Shown: positions 16,743-26,864, numbered from the stretch's first letter. The stretch is 64,000 nucleotides of DNA from Roseovarius aestuarii (GCF_019966515.1 NZ_JAIMIB010000004.1:1-64000), one strand, 5' to 3'. Notes: generated by a model from the letters alone, not told the origin. Translations and numbers: made by a program.

Positions 16743-19700
16743 TCAAGATATATGGGTGTCGACAAGCGCTTCTGTCACAAGATCGTGTGGCAACATCATG
16801 AGCGTCGCTGTACGAGTCCACAAGATCGCGGCTCTGACAGGGCGGTCGGGGTAGATCTGTTGTAACGCGTGAACATATGCCCCCATCTGCCGCAAGATGC
16901 CGTCGGGCACCTCAGTCAGCGCATCGGGCACCATCGCGTTGGTTTTGAAATCGACGGCAAGGATTTCGTCGTTGCTGATGATCAGCCGGTCGATCGTGCC
17001 GTGAATGCGCCTACCATCCAGAGCATCCAAGGTCGCGGTGACCGGCACTTCGGCCAGCGCATCGGGCAGAAAGAGATGCGAGAGCGCGGGTTTGGTCAGC
17101 ACTTTCTGCGCTTCGACCAGCAGTAGTGCAACCTCCTCAGGTCCGGCTGCGTCGGCACCTCTGGACAATAGGTTTGCCGCCGTGTCGGACCAGGTGTCGG
17201 GGGCACATTGCGGCAGAAATTCCAGCAGGCGGTGGATTTGGCGGCCACGTCTTTTGGCGGCCTCTTCATCCAGGCCCCTTTCCCCCGGCAGCGCCTTTGC
17301 ACCGCCAAGGTCGGACGGGCTAAGCGTCATGGCGGGTGGCGCTACCAACGCGGGTCGATGACCAAAATACGAAGGCAACAATGGTAAACTTGTGCTTTCC
17401 TCTTCGGCAGAATCATTGACTGTTTCAGCCCAAGTCCCATGCTCCAACCGTAGTCCGGACCCGTTTTCAAAATCGAAAGGTTGCGCGCCTGCGGCCTGCA
17501 TTCCAGCTTCGACCTTTTCATACCACGTCTCACCTTTTGAACCCCTGTCGCCGGCAGCGGCAACGATCAGCCATTTTTCGGCGCGGGTCATAGCGACGTA
17601 AAGCAGGCGGTCCCGCTCAGCCATCTGGGCGTCTCTGGCCTGATCGACACTCTCTTTGATCTGACGCGGGGACGCATCGGCGGCGGGGCGCCAGAACGCA
17701 GTGTCATCCGAGACGATAATCTGATCACGGATCACCAGATTACGCTTGCCGGTATCGGGCAGGATCACGACAGGCGCTTCCAGCCCCTTCGCGCCATGAA
17801 CCGTCATGACCCTGATACGATTGCCCGCACTGTCCATCTGGCGCTTTATTTCCAGATCATCAGTTTCCACCCAGGTCAGAAAACCCGTCAGGCTATCGAC
17901 CGCTTTCTGCTCATAGGCCATCGCCTGTGCCAACAGGGCGTCGATACCGTCTTCTGCTTCTGAACCGAGCCGCGCCAGCAACGCCTTGCGCCCGCCATGC
18001 CGGGTCAGAATCCGTTCGATAAGATCGTAAGGGCGTAAATAATCAGCCTGCAGGCGCAGATCGTCCAGAATGGTCATCGTCGCGGGGTACTCAGCGGACC
18101 GGCGTCGCAACTCTTCCCACAAGTATTTCGGCGCACGGCCCTGCGCGATTGCATAAAGGTCGGCCTCATCCCAGCCAAGAAGCGGGGATTTGAGCGCAAC
18201 GGCGAGCGAATAGCTATCCTCGGGCGTGGCGAGGAAGGAAAGCAGCGCAATCAGATCGCGCACCGCCAGTTCGGCGGCGACCTTGAGCCTGTCGGCGCCA
18301 GCGATTGGCAGATCCAGCGCTTTGCATTCGCGGATAATTTCGTGAAATAGGTCGCTGCGGCGCTGCACGAGGATCAGGAAATCACCAGCTTTAATCGGCC
18401 TCGACAGATGCGTGCCGCCAGCGGCATCACTCATCGGTATCGGATGTTCGTCGCTAATAAGCTGGTCGATGGTCGTAGCAATCTGCCGCGCCAGAAGAAT
18501 TGCCGGATCATTGGCAGCCTTTACGTCGACGGGCATGTGCCAGGGCGGCATTTCTTCCTTGTCCACCCGCTCGATATAGGGCCAAAGATCCACACGACCG
18601 GGTAAGTTGGTTTTATGCGCTTTATGAACCTGTTCCGGCGAAAAACCCGACTGATCGGCTTGTTCAAAGGTTTTGTCGACCAGCGACAGGATGGCCTGCG
18701 AAGACCGGAAGGAGTATTCCATCTCCAGTTGCTGCAGCGGAGTGCCCGCGCCCTCAAGCCGGTCAGAAAACTCGGCCCGCATCCGATCGAATTCTTTCGC
18801 GTCAGCACCCTGGAAAGAATAGATTGACTGCTTCTTGTCACCCACCACGAAGATGGTACGCAACGTATCGGCCCGGGCGCCTTTGCCGCTGGTAAATTCC
18901 TGCGCCAGCCGCTCGATCACCTGCCATTGCACAGGGCTTGTATCCTGCGCCTCGTCTACCAGAATATGGTCGATCCCACCATCAAGGCGAAACAGCACCC
19001 AGGCAGCAACCCGCGGATCAGTCAACAGATCCCGGGCACGAAGGATCAGATCATCAAAATCAAGCCAGCAGCGTAATTGCTTGGCCCGCTCATAGGCTGG
19101 CAGAAATACCTCGGCAAAGGCATGCAGAGCACGGGTTCTTTCAACGGTCTCAACCGCCAACCGCATATCCCGCGCCGCTTCGACACGCTGCATCCACGCC
19201 TCAATCTCAGGCATGATATCGGCCAGCGCCGCCTGACATTTCTTGGTCGGAAAAGAGCCTATCTTGGCGGAAAACGGTATTTTTGCGCTAGAGCCGGTCA
19301 GGAAAACAGATTCGAGCGCAGGCAACGCGGCGATATCCAATACCGTCACAGTCGCGAGTTTCTGGCCTGCCTTCTGATCATTGGGCCCGCTGGCAAGAAG
19401 TGCAGGTACCAGACGATCAAGCAACGCCTGTTCGCCGCCAAGAAAAACACCTTTCGCCACCTGATCCAGACCTGACACGAACGGATGCCCGAGAAGTTGC
19501 CCCATCGCCTTTTCGTCCAATGCCGCAGTAAAGTGCGTTCGATGACGAACGATTTCAGCGGTCAGACCATCAAAGCTTTCGCCGGAGTAGTGACGCGCTA
19601 CAGCGTAGAGAAGATCGGCCTGCGAACCATCGGCAATCTCCTCGATAATTTCGCTATGCAGCAAGGCAGCAGCGCGTTCGTCCATCTCGGAGAATTGCGG

Positions 19701-20123
19701 AGTGACCTTGGCTTCCAGTGGGAACCGTCGCAACAGCGCTGAGCAGAAGGAATGAATGGTCTGAATTTTCAGCCCGCCGGGCGTTTCGATCGCACGGGCA
19801 AACAGGCGACGCGCCTCCCTTAGTCTCTTGTCCGAGACTGCTTCTGCCGACCCAAGCTCGCGCAGTTCAATTTTAAGCTTGTCATCAGGCAACATCGCCC
19901 AACCGCCCAACCGCTTGAACAGCCGGTTCTGCATCTCTCCTGCGGCAGCCTTGGTGTAGGTCAGACAGAGGATGTTCTGCGGGTCGACACCTTCTAGCAG
20001 CAACCGCGCCACCCGGTCTGTCAGGACGCGCGTCTTGCCGGACCCTGCATTCGCCGAAAGCCAGGTCGACCGGTCGGGGCGGGCGGCGTCGATCTGACGT
20101 TGGGTGGCATCATCGCGCGGCAT
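16743..20123 (-). CDS. addA: Double-strand break repair helicase-nuclease AddA
   Basis: A 1126-residue UvrD/Rep-family (SF1A) helicase with a C-terminal RecB-like nuclease, the large subunit of the AddAB complex that resects DNA ends for RecA-dependent recombination. Walker A is ANAGSGKT at 24-31; other helicase motifs are DFDDLI, LVDEAQDTSPVQW, GDKKQSIYSFQGAD and TVHGAKGLEAPVV. The nuclease motif is ILAVDFKTN near the C-terminus. The start codon overlaps the addB stop by one base (TAATG), so the two subunits are translationally coupled. Confidence 0.97.
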   Translation of the reverse strand: MPRDDATQRQIDAARPDRSTWLSANAGSGKTRVLTDRVARLLLEGVDPQNILCLTYTKAAAGEMQNRLFKRLGGWAMLPDDKLKIELRELGSAEAVSDKRLREARRLFARAIETPGGLKIQTIHSFCSALLRRFPLEAKVTPQFSEMDERAAALLHSEIIEEIADGSQADLLYAVARHYSGESFDGLTAEIVRHRTHFTAALDEKAMGQLLGHPFVSGLDQVAKGVFLGGEQALLDRLVPALLASGPNDQKAGQKLATVTVLDIAALPALESVFLTGSSAKIPFSAKIGSFPTKKCQAALADIMPEIEAWMQRVEAARDMRLAVETVERTRALHAFAEVFLPAYERAKQLRCWLDFDDLILRARDLLTDPRVAAWVLFRLDGGIDHILVDEAQDTSPVQWQVIERLAQEFTSGKGARADTLRTIFVVGDKKQSIYSFQGADAKEFDRMRAEFSDRLEGAGTPLQQLEMEYSFRSSQAILSLVDKTFEQADQSGFSPEQVHKAHKTNLPGRVDLWPYIERVDKEEMPPWHMPVDVKAANDPAILLARQIATTIDQLISDEHPIPMSDAAGGTHLSRPIKAGDFLILVQRRSDLFHEIIRECKALDLPIAGADRLKVAAELAVRDLIALLSFLATPEDSYSLAVALKSPLLGWDEADLYAIAQGRAPKYLWEELRRRSAEYPATMTILDDLRLQADYLRPYDLIERILTRHGGRKALLARLGSEAEDGIDALLAQAMAYEQKAVDSLTGFLTWVETDDLEIKRQMDSAGNRIRVMTVHGAKGLEAPVVILPDTGKRNLVIRDQIIVSDDTAFWRPAADASPRQIKESVDQARDAQMAERDRLLYVAMTRAEKWLIVAAAGDRGSKGETWYEKVEAGMQAAGAQPFDFENGSGLRLEHGTWAETVNDSAEEESTSLPLLPSYFGHRPALVAPPAMTLSPSDLGGAKALPGERGLDEEAAKRRGRQIHRLLEFLPQCAPDTWSDTAANLLSRGADAAGPEEVALLLVEAQKVLTKPALSHLFLPDALAEVPVTATLDALDGRRIHGTIDRLIISNDEILAVDFKTNAMVPDALTEVPDGILRQMGAYVHALQQIYPDRPVRAAILWTRTATLMMLPHDLVTEALVDTHIS

Positions 20124-23056
20124 TACAATTTCACCTTCACAGGGTCATCAGTGATGTCCCATTCACCGAAACGCGCCAGTTGGTCATAGTCGCCGTGGTC
20201 ACGCTTGGATTCCATCGCGCGCCGCGCCGGAAAACCGGTGCCCGCGTCAAGGTAGGCCGCAATCAACGTCGTGAATTCAGCCCAGACCTGATCTGGTGGC
20301 TCCGCCTCCAGCGGCGCGTCGACCTCCTTACCGCCTGAACCCAGCCCGATGAAAACCGCGCGCGCGACCGTGGCCGGGTCAATCCCGTCGAATCCGCCGC
20401 GCTCTGCCATCGCAGCTTCGAGCAGCAGTTGCTTATCGAAATGGGTCTGCTGGTCCTTGCTGGGCGGGGCGCCGGTTTTGTAGTCGTAGAAATGCAGATT
20501 GCCCTTGCGATCAATATCAATCCGATCCGCGGTCGCCGAAAGAGTGAAGTCAAGATCCGGGATCAGCGCTTGACCCTTGACCTCAAAACCAATTGGATCG
20601 GCCAGCGTCCGGCGCGCTATTTCACTATCCACAAACCACTGAGCGACCCGTTCAAGGCGTGCTAGCCAGGTGGCGCGCGCTTCGGCCCAGGGCACGTTTT
20701 CCGCCAGAACAGAGACTGTTATGTCGATCAATCTTTCCTTGGTGCATGCCGTGACCTCGGTACGCGTCTCGCGGATGAACCGTTCAAGCACCTTGTGCAG
20801 TACCACACCCCGCAGCAAGGCATCCGGCGCTTTCATCAGCGGATCAAGCGGACGCAGGCCCAGGATATGTTTGCAATAGATCGCATAGGGATCGCGGATA
20901 AGCCGCTTGATCTCGGTCACAGATAAACGGTGCGGACGCGCGGCGACCGGGGGGCACGGGGCGGGGCGGGGCGCCGGATTGATACGCCTCGGTTCTTCCA
21001 GCAACTGGACAAGGCTTAGCCACCGATTGCCACGCGCCTTCATCTGGCCAAGCGCGATGACGCCGCCCTGATCCGGCAGACCGTTCAACAGATTCTGCAA
21101 CCGGTTCACCCAGCGTGATGCAATGGTTTCGGCATCATCGGACCGTATCGAGCGGGTCAGCCATACTTCGGGTGCCGCAATTGCCTGCTGGAAATCATGC
21201 GCCGAAAGGCCAATGCGACGTTCGGGCAGCAGCAACCCAGCCTGATGCCGAAGCGCCCGGTTAAGCCACGGATCGGGCGATGGCGCCTCGGGCCAGCTAC
21301 CTTCGTTCAGCCCCGCGAGGATCAGCAGATCGGCCCCCTGCACCCGCGCTTCCAGCGTGCCCCAGATCAGAATACCGGGATGTGGGTCAACCGGGTTACG
21401 CACCTCCTGCCGCGACAGTAACGCATAGAACAGGCTTGAATAGTCACTGGCCGTAAAGTCGCCGCCATGCGCGGCCTCAAGGCTTAGCTCGTCGCTCGTG
21501 GCGCGGGCAAGACGTCCGGCATCGTCCTGCCAGAGTACGCCGGAACCGTCGCCGATGCTGCCTTGGGCAATACGTTCCGCCAAATGCAGATGGTCGCGTA
21601 CACGCTGTTGAAGCCCCCGTTCGGCCGCATATTCATGGCCGGTAAAACAGGCGCAAAGCCAGCCAGCCCAGTCCTTTGCAAAGGTTTCTTTCCGGCTCTC
21701 AGCCCATGCACTCAGAGCATCAGCCGTCGGATATGGCGGGCCATGACGGCGTAGGTGTAGTTCCAACTCGCGCGTCAGCAGCAGATGTGGGCCACGGTTG
21801 TCACCACGATGGGTCAGCGGGTGTTTCAGAATGGTCAGCAGCAGTTCGACACTCAGGCGCTGCTGAAAAAGCTCCGCCACATGACGCAGGAACCGGCCCG
21901 GCGGCGAAAGATGCAGCGGCATCCCGGCGCTGTCATCAGGCAGAATATCCCAACGATCGAGCGCAGCGGTGACCTGGCGGGTCAGGGTCCGGTCCGGTGT
22001 GATCAGCGCGGCAGTCTGGCCGGTTTCGGCGGCCTCGCGCAAACGCATGGCAATGGCCAGTGCCTCGTGCCGTGGCGTGGGCGCTTCGACCAAAGTGACG
22101 TCCTGCATCGCGGTGTCGATATCTTGGAGCGCCGTGCCTTCGGCCAGCCATTGATCGGTAACCGGTGCGGGCCGCAGAGCCAGCGACACTATGCGGTTGC
22201 GGACGGGCGCGGTGGCGGCCATGTCAGCCCAGCGGGGAATATCGGCAGGATTCAGGCCCAGATTGCGGGCGAAACTGTGAAATCGGTATTGCGGATGATC
22301 CTCAGCGGGCAATGCGCCCTCCATTGCCGCCCAGGCGTGATCCGGCATATCGAAATCAAAACCTGGCAGAATAACCGCCCCCTGCGGCAGTTTCGCGACC
22401 GCTTGCATTAACAGCTGCGTCGCACCGCGCGACCCGGTAGATCCTGCGACGATCACCGGGTGTTCGGGTGGCTCCTCCTGCCACTGCCGAATGGTGTGTT
22501 CGACCACCAGCCGCTGGTGCGTTTGGGTATCGGGCTTACCGGTGCCCGCGTCGAAATAGTGTCTAATGATGCCCAAAAACGATTTTATACGCTCCCAATG
22601 GCCGGATTGGTCTGTGACATCGAGATCATTGATCGCGTCAGGTGACACGCCCTCGACATGCATTTCATCCATCAATTCAGCAAGACTATCGGCCAGATCA
22701 TACAGTGACGAGCGTGGGGCAAGTTCCGGGTGGTGCTCCAGCAGGGCCGAGACAAGCTGTACCAACTCAAGACGGCGGCGAAGTGGCGGCACCGCATCCG
22801 GGATCTGCGCCAACCCCCAATATTCACCCAGATCGGTTACCAGATTGATACGGGGCAGCAACAGGGGTGGACCGGCATCAAACAACGCCCGGATGCGTCG
22901 CGCCATCCGGCGGGTGTTGACGATCAGCTGAACCGCAGCAAGTGCCTCCGGCGGCTCTCCGGCGCAACGCGTCATTAGCCCATCAACCAGTGCTTGGGGG
23001 AAGTCGACGCCCGGTTGGACGCCGAATACCCGTGGCTGATCGGTCGGGTCAAACAT
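20123..23056 (-). CDS. addB: Double-strand break repair protein AddB
   Basis: A 977-residue AddB, the second subunit of the AddAB helicase-nuclease. This is the alphaproteobacterial type: the N-terminal half is an inactivated helicase fold without a Walker A, and the C-terminus has a PD-(D/E)XK nuclease core (DRIDIDRKGNLHFYDYKTG, then QLLLEAAM). I chose ATG 23056, which overlaps the end of the nucleotidyltransferase gene by eight bases; the longer frame to 23140 would overlap it much more. Part of the tsaE-amgK-murU-addB-addA chain, in which every junction overlaps. Confidence 0.94.
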   Translation of the reverse strand: MFDPTDQPRVFGVQPGVDFPQALVDGLMTRCAGEPPEALAAVQLIVNTRRMARRIRALFDAGPPLLLPRINLVTDLGEYWGLAQIPDAVPPLRRRLELVQLVSALLEHHPELAPRSSLYDLADSLAELMDEMHVEGVSPDAINDLDVTDQSGHWERIKSFLGIIRHYFDAGTGKPDTQTHQRLVVEHTIRQWQEEPPEHPVIVAGSTGSRGATQLLMQAVAKLPQGAVILPGFDFDMPDHAWAAMEGALPAEDHPQYRFHSFARNLGLNPADIPRWADMAATAPVRNRIVSLALRPAPVTDQWLAEGTALQDIDTAMQDVTLVEAPTPRHEALAIAMRLREAAETGQTAALITPDRTLTRQVTAALDRWDILPDDSAGMPLHLSPPGRFLRHVAELFQQRLSVELLLTILKHPLTHRGDNRGPHLLLTRELELHLRRHGPPYPTADALSAWAESRKETFAKDWAGWLCACFTGHEYAAERGLQQRVRDHLHLAERIAQGSIGDGSGVLWQDDAGRLARATSDELSLEAAHGGDFTASDYSSLFYALLSRQEVRNPVDPHPGILIWGTLEARVQGADLLILAGLNEGSWPEAPSPDPWLNRALRHQAGLLLPERRIGLSAHDFQQAIAAPEVWLTRSIRSDDAETIASRWVNRLQNLLNGLPDQGGVIALGQMKARGNRWLSLVQLLEEPRRINPAPRPAPCPPVAARPHRLSVTEIKRLIRDPYAIYCKHILGLRPLDPLMKAPDALLRGVVLHKVLERFIRETRTEVTACTKERLIDITVSVLAENVPWAEARATWLARLERVAQWFVDSEIARRTLADPIGFEVKGQALIPDLDFTLSATADRIDIDRKGNLHFYDYKTGAPPSKDQQTHFDKQLLLEAAMAERGGFDGIDPATVARAVFIGLGSGGKEVDAPLEAEPPDQVWAEFTTLIAAYLDAGTGFPARRAMESKRDHGDYDQLARFGEWDITDDPVKVKL

Positions 23057-23741
23057 CCGCACCGTCCAGCAAGCGTTCTGCCAGCGCGATGCTTTCGAGT
23101 TGTCCCACATCGCACCAGCGACCGGGATAGGGCACGGCAAAAAGCCGGTTGTCGGCCAACATCCTGTCCCACAGCAGGTTGAGCGAGAATTGGCGCTCGG
23201 GAATTTCCTCTAACGCATCGGTTTTGATGATCTGAACACCCGAATAGATCAGACCGGCGCCCCTTGTGACGCGCCCAGCATCGTCAAGGATGAAATCGCC
23301 CTTGCCGGTGTGACCCAGAGCCTGCGATCTGGGAATGCACAACAGGAGCGCATCCATCTGCGAAGGCTGCCAGTGCTCAGCGAGCAGTGCAAGAGGATTT
23401 GGCCCACGCCAGATCGCATCGGTATTCATGGTGAAAACCGGCTGCGGCCCCAGCAGGGGAAGGGCGGCGCGCAATCCGCCACCGGTCTCAAGGATATCCG
23501 GCGCTTCGCGGGAAAAAACGACGTCGCTGCCTGCCAGATGTGCCGCGATCTGATCCGGCAGGTAGTGCAGGTTGGCGACAATCGTTTCAGGGCCATAGGC
23601 GCGAACGATCTCAAGCGCGTGATCAATCAGCGGCTTGCCAGATACGTCGATCAGCGGCTTGGGCCGGGTCTTGGTCAGCGCCCCCATGCGGGTCCCGAAC
23701 CCGGCGGCGAAAAGCATCACAGAGCGGGGGTGGTCGCGCAT
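23049..23741 (-). CDS. murU: Sugar-1-phosphate nucleotidyltransferase, MurU-like
   Basis: A 230-residue nucleotidyltransferase with the GxGTRMxxxTxxxPKP signature (GFGTRMGALTKTRPKPL, residues 14-30). The neighbouring kinase gene points to MurU, the UTP-dependent N-acetylmuramate-1-phosphate uridylyltransferase that, with AmgK, returns cell-wall MurNAc to UDP-MurNAc and bypasses de novo synthesis (and fosfomycin inhibition in pseudomonads). A mannose-1-phosphate guanylyltransferase is the main alternative for this fold. Overlaps both neighbours. Confidence 0.82.
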   Translation of the reverse strand: MRDHPRSVMLFAAGFGTRMGALTKTRPKPLIDVSGKPLIDHALEIVRAYGPETIVANLHYLPDQIAAHLAGSDVVFSREAPDILETGGGLRAALPLLGPQPVFTMNTDAIWRGPNPLALLAEHWQPSQMDALLLCIPRSQALGHTGKGDFILDDAGRVTRGAGLIYSGVQIIKTDALEEIPERQFSLNLLWDRMLADNRLFAVPYPGRWCDVGQLESIALAERLLDGADV

Positions 23742-24742
23742 TTTTCTTTCAGCTTTCGCAGGAGTTCGGGCGTGGGTTCAGGTAGTGCGGCACTGAGGGT
23801 TTCGGAGGCGGGTGCGAGGGCCGGGTGGGTCAGATCGCTTTGCAGATGGCCCCAGACACGCGGGATCAGATCAACATACCCGGCTTTGCCGTCGCGCAGG
23901 CAGAGCCGGGCAAAAACACCCAGTATGCGCAGGTTGCGTTGCGCACCGAGGCAGCGATAGGCAGCCTCAAACGCGACCGGATTAGCACCAGTTACCGAGA
24001 TGTAGTGCTCGATCATCCGGGTTTCGATGCCGAGCGGAACATCGCGTCGCGCGTCCTGCAGCAGCGATACCAGATCATAGGCGCGGTGACCTGTCATTGC
24101 ATCCTGGAAATCCAGCAAACCGACGCGGGCAACACCGCTGCGCGTCGGCAGCCATAGCAAGTTCTCGGCATGGTAGTCGCGCTGGATCAGCACGTCGTGT
24201 GGTTGGGTATGCTGCGCAAGCGCGTTCCGGATTTCTCCGCGGAAGCGTTGCCGCGCGGAGGTGTTCGCGACACCTGCGCCAGAGGCGTACCAGTCAAATG
24301 CAAGGCATGCCATGTCGGCCATGACCTCGGCATCGTAGCATGCAAGGTCAGAGGGCGGCGGTCGATCATGTAGCGCGACAAGCGTGTCGGTTGCGGCGGT
24401 ATAGAGACTGTTTTCCAGCGCCGGATCACCCTCTAAAACCCGTGCATAAAGCGCATCACCCAGATCTTCGATCAGAAGAAAACCATGCACCTCGTCCGCG
24501 GCGAATATCCGTGGCGCGCTCAGGCCAATACCAGAGAGATAGGTGGCAATCTGAATGAAGGGACGTATATCCTCACCCTTGTCGGGAGGGGCATCCATAA
24601 GAACCGCGGTCTGGCCAGTCCCAGCGCGGGTGAGCCGGTGATATTTGCGATTCGACGCATCCCCGGCCAGCAGTTTTACCTCTGCACCGGCCCAATCGGT
24701 TTGATTGAGAAACGCCTGCGCCTGACTTGTGCGATCAGTCAT
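23717..24742 (-). CDS. amgK: Aminosugar/N-acetylmuramate kinase, AmgK-like
   Basis: A 341-residue aminoglycoside-phosphotransferase-fold kinase. The catalytic loop is DYHAENLLW and the metal-binding segment is GLLDFQDAM. In Pseudomonas the homologue AmgK phosphorylates MurNAc and GlcNAc at the anomeric position for the MurU recycling route, and here the MurU-like gene follows directly with a 25-base overlap. I chose ATG 24742, giving an eight-base overlap with tsaE; the longer frame to 24817 would lie inside tsaE. Confidence 0.85.
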   Translation of the reverse strand: MTDRTSQAQAFLNQTDWAGAEVKLLAGDASNRKYHRLTRAGTGQTAVLMDAPPDKGEDIRPFIQIATYLSGIGLSAPRIFAADEVHGFLLIEDLGDALYARVLEGDPALENSLYTAATDTLVALHDRPPPSDLACYDAEVMADMACLAFDWYASGAGVANTSARQRFRGEIRNALAQHTQPHDVLIQRDYHAENLLWLPTRSGVARVGLLDFQDAMTGHRAYDLVSLLQDARRDVPLGIETRMIEHYISVTGANPVAFEAAYRCLGAQRNLRILGVFARLCLRDGKAGYVDLIPRVWGHLQSDLTHPALAPASETLSAALPEPTPELLRKLKEKCATTPAL

Positions 24743-25211
24743 CCAGCACCTCTTCCAGCTTTGATCCCCATGCGGGTTCGTCCCAGCATAGCGTGGCCAC
24801 CCGTCTATCATCGCCACCGGGGCTATCCAATCTGACTGTCAGCGCGGTTTGGGGCGCCTGATCGCCCAGACGGTCGGGCCATTCAACCAGACAGATGGCA
24901 TCGGTGAAAGCCTCGTTCAGCCCTAGTTCCTCAATCTCGGATAGATCGGCCAGCCGATAGAGATCGGCATGCCAGATTTGCGCGGCATCGCTGTCATATG
25001 TCTGGACAAGCGTATAGGTGGGTGAGGGGATATCCTCGGGCACTGCCAGCCGCGAACGGATGAGGCACCGTGCGAAATGCGACTTTCCCGCGCCGACCTC
25101 GCCCGCCAGCAGAATAGTGTCGCCAGCCACAAGATGCTGCCCAAGCTCCTGGGCGAAACGGCAGGTCTTTTCCGGCGACGTAAGCGTTACTTTGGCACAG
25201 TGTCTCGACAT
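24735..25211 (-). CDS. tsaE: tRNA t6A37 biosynthesis ATPase TsaE
   Basis: A 158-residue TsaE (YjeE). The P-loop is GEVGAGKS at 37-44, followed by SPTYTLVQTY and HADLYRL and then LVEWPDRLG, all typical. It works with TsaB, TsaC and TsaD to make N6-threonylcarbamoyladenosine at position 37 of tRNAs that read ANN codons. tsaD lies 12 kb away in this same window. First gene of the tsaE-amgK-murU-addBA chain. Confidence 0.96.
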   Translation of the reverse strand: MSRHCAKVTLTSPEKTCRFAQELGQHLVAGDTILLAGEVGAGKSHFARCLIRSRLAVPEDIPSPTYTLVQTYDSDAAQIWHADLYRLADLSEIEELGLNEAFTDAICLVEWPDRLGDQAPQTALTVRLDSPGGDDRRVATLCWDEPAWGSKLEEVLDD

Positions 25212-25251
25212 GCCGCGACACTACACGCGCCGTACGCGGCTGCAACAGGGA

Positions 25252-26775
25252 TCACGACACGGCGCTTGAGACCGGCGCGTGTGTGATCACCGCTTCGCAT
25301 GGGCGACAGATCAGGGCCGCACCACCGGCGACAGGAATAAGACGGCAATGCAAGGGTGCCGACCCGTCGACCTCGATCGTTTCTTCGATGGGATGCGACA
25401 GCGTCTTGCAGGTGGTCTGCGTCTCGACGGTTTTCCAGAATTCCGGGTGCGGAAACTTCTGACGGCATGTTGCAACCAGATCGCGTATCCCAAGCTCGGC
25501 AAAACTCGTGTCAGGGTCGATACCAAACATCTCCGTCCAGGTCGCGTTGCAGAAAATCACAACATTATTGGAGGCGATGACCGCCACCGCATGATCAAGC
25601 TTGTCGAGCACCGCCTGACGCAGGTCGTTCTGCGCACGAAACCGGCGGGTCAGCGAGATTTCTGCACTGATATCCTCGAATAGAAACGCAACCGCGCCAT
25701 CCGGGTGCGGCCGGCCGGTAATACGGTAGGTCACACCCGACGGCAGTGACCAGGTTTCCTGATAAAGCCCGTCCGTGGCCGTTGCGATCATCGAATTGAT
25801 CTGCGCGCGCCAGAGGGAATAACTTTTGGGCTCGGGCATAACCTGCCGGTCGCGCAGGTTGTCGAAAAAGCTCATGAGGCTGGGTCTACCGCTCAGGAAT
25901 TCAGCGGGCAGCGCTGTCAGATCTACCAGCGCGGGGTTGAACAACGCCAGCTGTTGATTGCGGTCGAATATGGCCAGCCCGGTGGTCAGATTGGCGAATG
26001 TCTTGGTCAGAGTCTGAACAAATTCCCGCTGGGCAGCCTCGGCGTGGACGGCGTTGGTGATATCGGTAGCGTAGTAGATCTGATAGAGATCTGTCGAGAT
26101 GCCATGAACATCAAACCAGGTCTGGGCGTCGCTATGCGGCTGTGCAATTGCAACCCGCGAATGGGTGCCGCCATGCCCGTTAACCGGCGAGTCTATCCCG
26201 TCAAGAACCTTGCTGACCTGCTCATCCAGAAGCTTGGTGCAGGCATCGTTCTGCCAGATCACGATACCGTCTTTATCCGTTTTCCAGATCGCGCAGGGCG
26301 CACTTTGCAATGCCGTCTGATCTTCGCCAAGAGCATCTCGCAGGCAAAGCGCATGGTGCCGTTCGGCCGGTTGCGACGATTTAGGGTCGGCAAGAGTGAC
26401 ACGCACGACCCCGCCACTGGCTTTTATGGTGACGGTTGCATGATCCTCCATTCTGTCGACCGTGTGGTAAACCTCCAGCGACGCAGCATCATCCGGCAGA
26501 ATATCCGGTAACCTTTCGAACCGCTGACCGAACCAGGTGCGCAGATCGGCCCAATCTGCAATGTCCGAGAAAATGCCAGGTGTTTTGCAGTCGTGATCCG
26601 CGATCAACCCATGCCGAAACAGAATGGTGGTCTCAGGCGTCTCATCGGTCTCCGGCACAGCCTGTGGACGTTCCTTTGTTCCCATAATCAGGCCCGAAAT
26701 CCAGAGCACGGCAACAGATGCCACAACTGATAGGCACACCACTCCAGCGAGATTCAAGAGCGTCGTTGCATCCAT
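25252..26775 (-). CDS. PAS-domain membrane protein, DivL-like, without kinase domain
   Basis: A 507-residue protein with one N-terminal membrane span (about residues 5-28) and a mostly cytoplasmic body holding several PAS-like regions: about 140-220, 255-340 (NLTTGLAIFDRNQQLALFNPAL) and 375-470 (LDHAVAVIASNNVVIFCNATWTEMFG). There is no histidine-kinase H-box or HATPase domain. From family knowledge, Rhodobacterales carry a DivL-like PAS protein of this kind near the reg locus that feeds the CckA-ChpT-CtrA phosphorelay; assignment here rests on architecture and neighbourhood. I chose ATG 26775 with GAGGA upstream; a GTG at 26805 is possible. A perfect CtrA-type site lies about 50 bases upstream. 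Confidence 0.72.
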   Translation of the reverse strand: MDATTLLNLAGVVCLSVVASVAVLWISGLIMGTKERPQAVPETDETPETTILFRHGLIADHDCKTPGIFSDIADWADLRTWFGQRFERLPDILPDDAASLEVYHTVDRMEDHATVTIKASGGVVRVTLADPKSSQPAERHHALCLRDALGEDQTALQSAPCAIWKTDKDGIVIWQNDACTKLLDEQVSKVLDGIDSPVNGHGGTHSRVAIAQPHSDAQTWFDVHGISTDLYQIYYATDITNAVHAEAAQREFVQTLTKTFANLTTGLAIFDRNQQLALFNPALVDLTALPAEFLSGRPSLMSFFDNLRDRQVMPEPKSYSLWRAQINSMIATATDGLYQETWSLPSGVTYRITGRPHPDGAVAFLFEDISAEISLTRRFRAQNDLRQAVLDKLDHAVAVIASNNVVIFCNATWTEMFGIDPDTSFAELGIRDLVATCRQKFPHPEFWKTVETQTTCKTLSHPIEETIEVDGSAPLHCRLIPVAGGAALICRPCEAVITHAPVSSAVS

Positions 26776-26824
26776 ATAAGACAATTCCTCAGCCAACTGC
26801 TGCACGAAGCGTGACCCCAGATGG

Positions 26825-26839
26825 TTAAGGCGAGGTTAA
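26825..26839. promoter_or_regulatory. CtrA-type binding site (TTAA-N7-TTAA)
   Basis: TTAA at 26825-26828, seven bases (GGCGAGG), TTAA at 26836-26839: a perfect full CtrA consensus. It lies in the 89-base gap between the regB stop and the PAS/DivL-like gene, about 50 bases before that gene's ATG. Binding is not shown by sequence alone. Confidence 0.6.
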
Positions 26840-26864
26840 CCAACGTAAATAAGCGCGTTGTTTG

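Noticed and set aside
22157..23002. Long plus-strand frames opposite addB
   Set aside because: They are antisense shadows of addB codons; the addB frame has clear nuclease motifs. Similar shadows opposite the Rieske, dnaE2, mic60 and cob genes were left out for the same reason.
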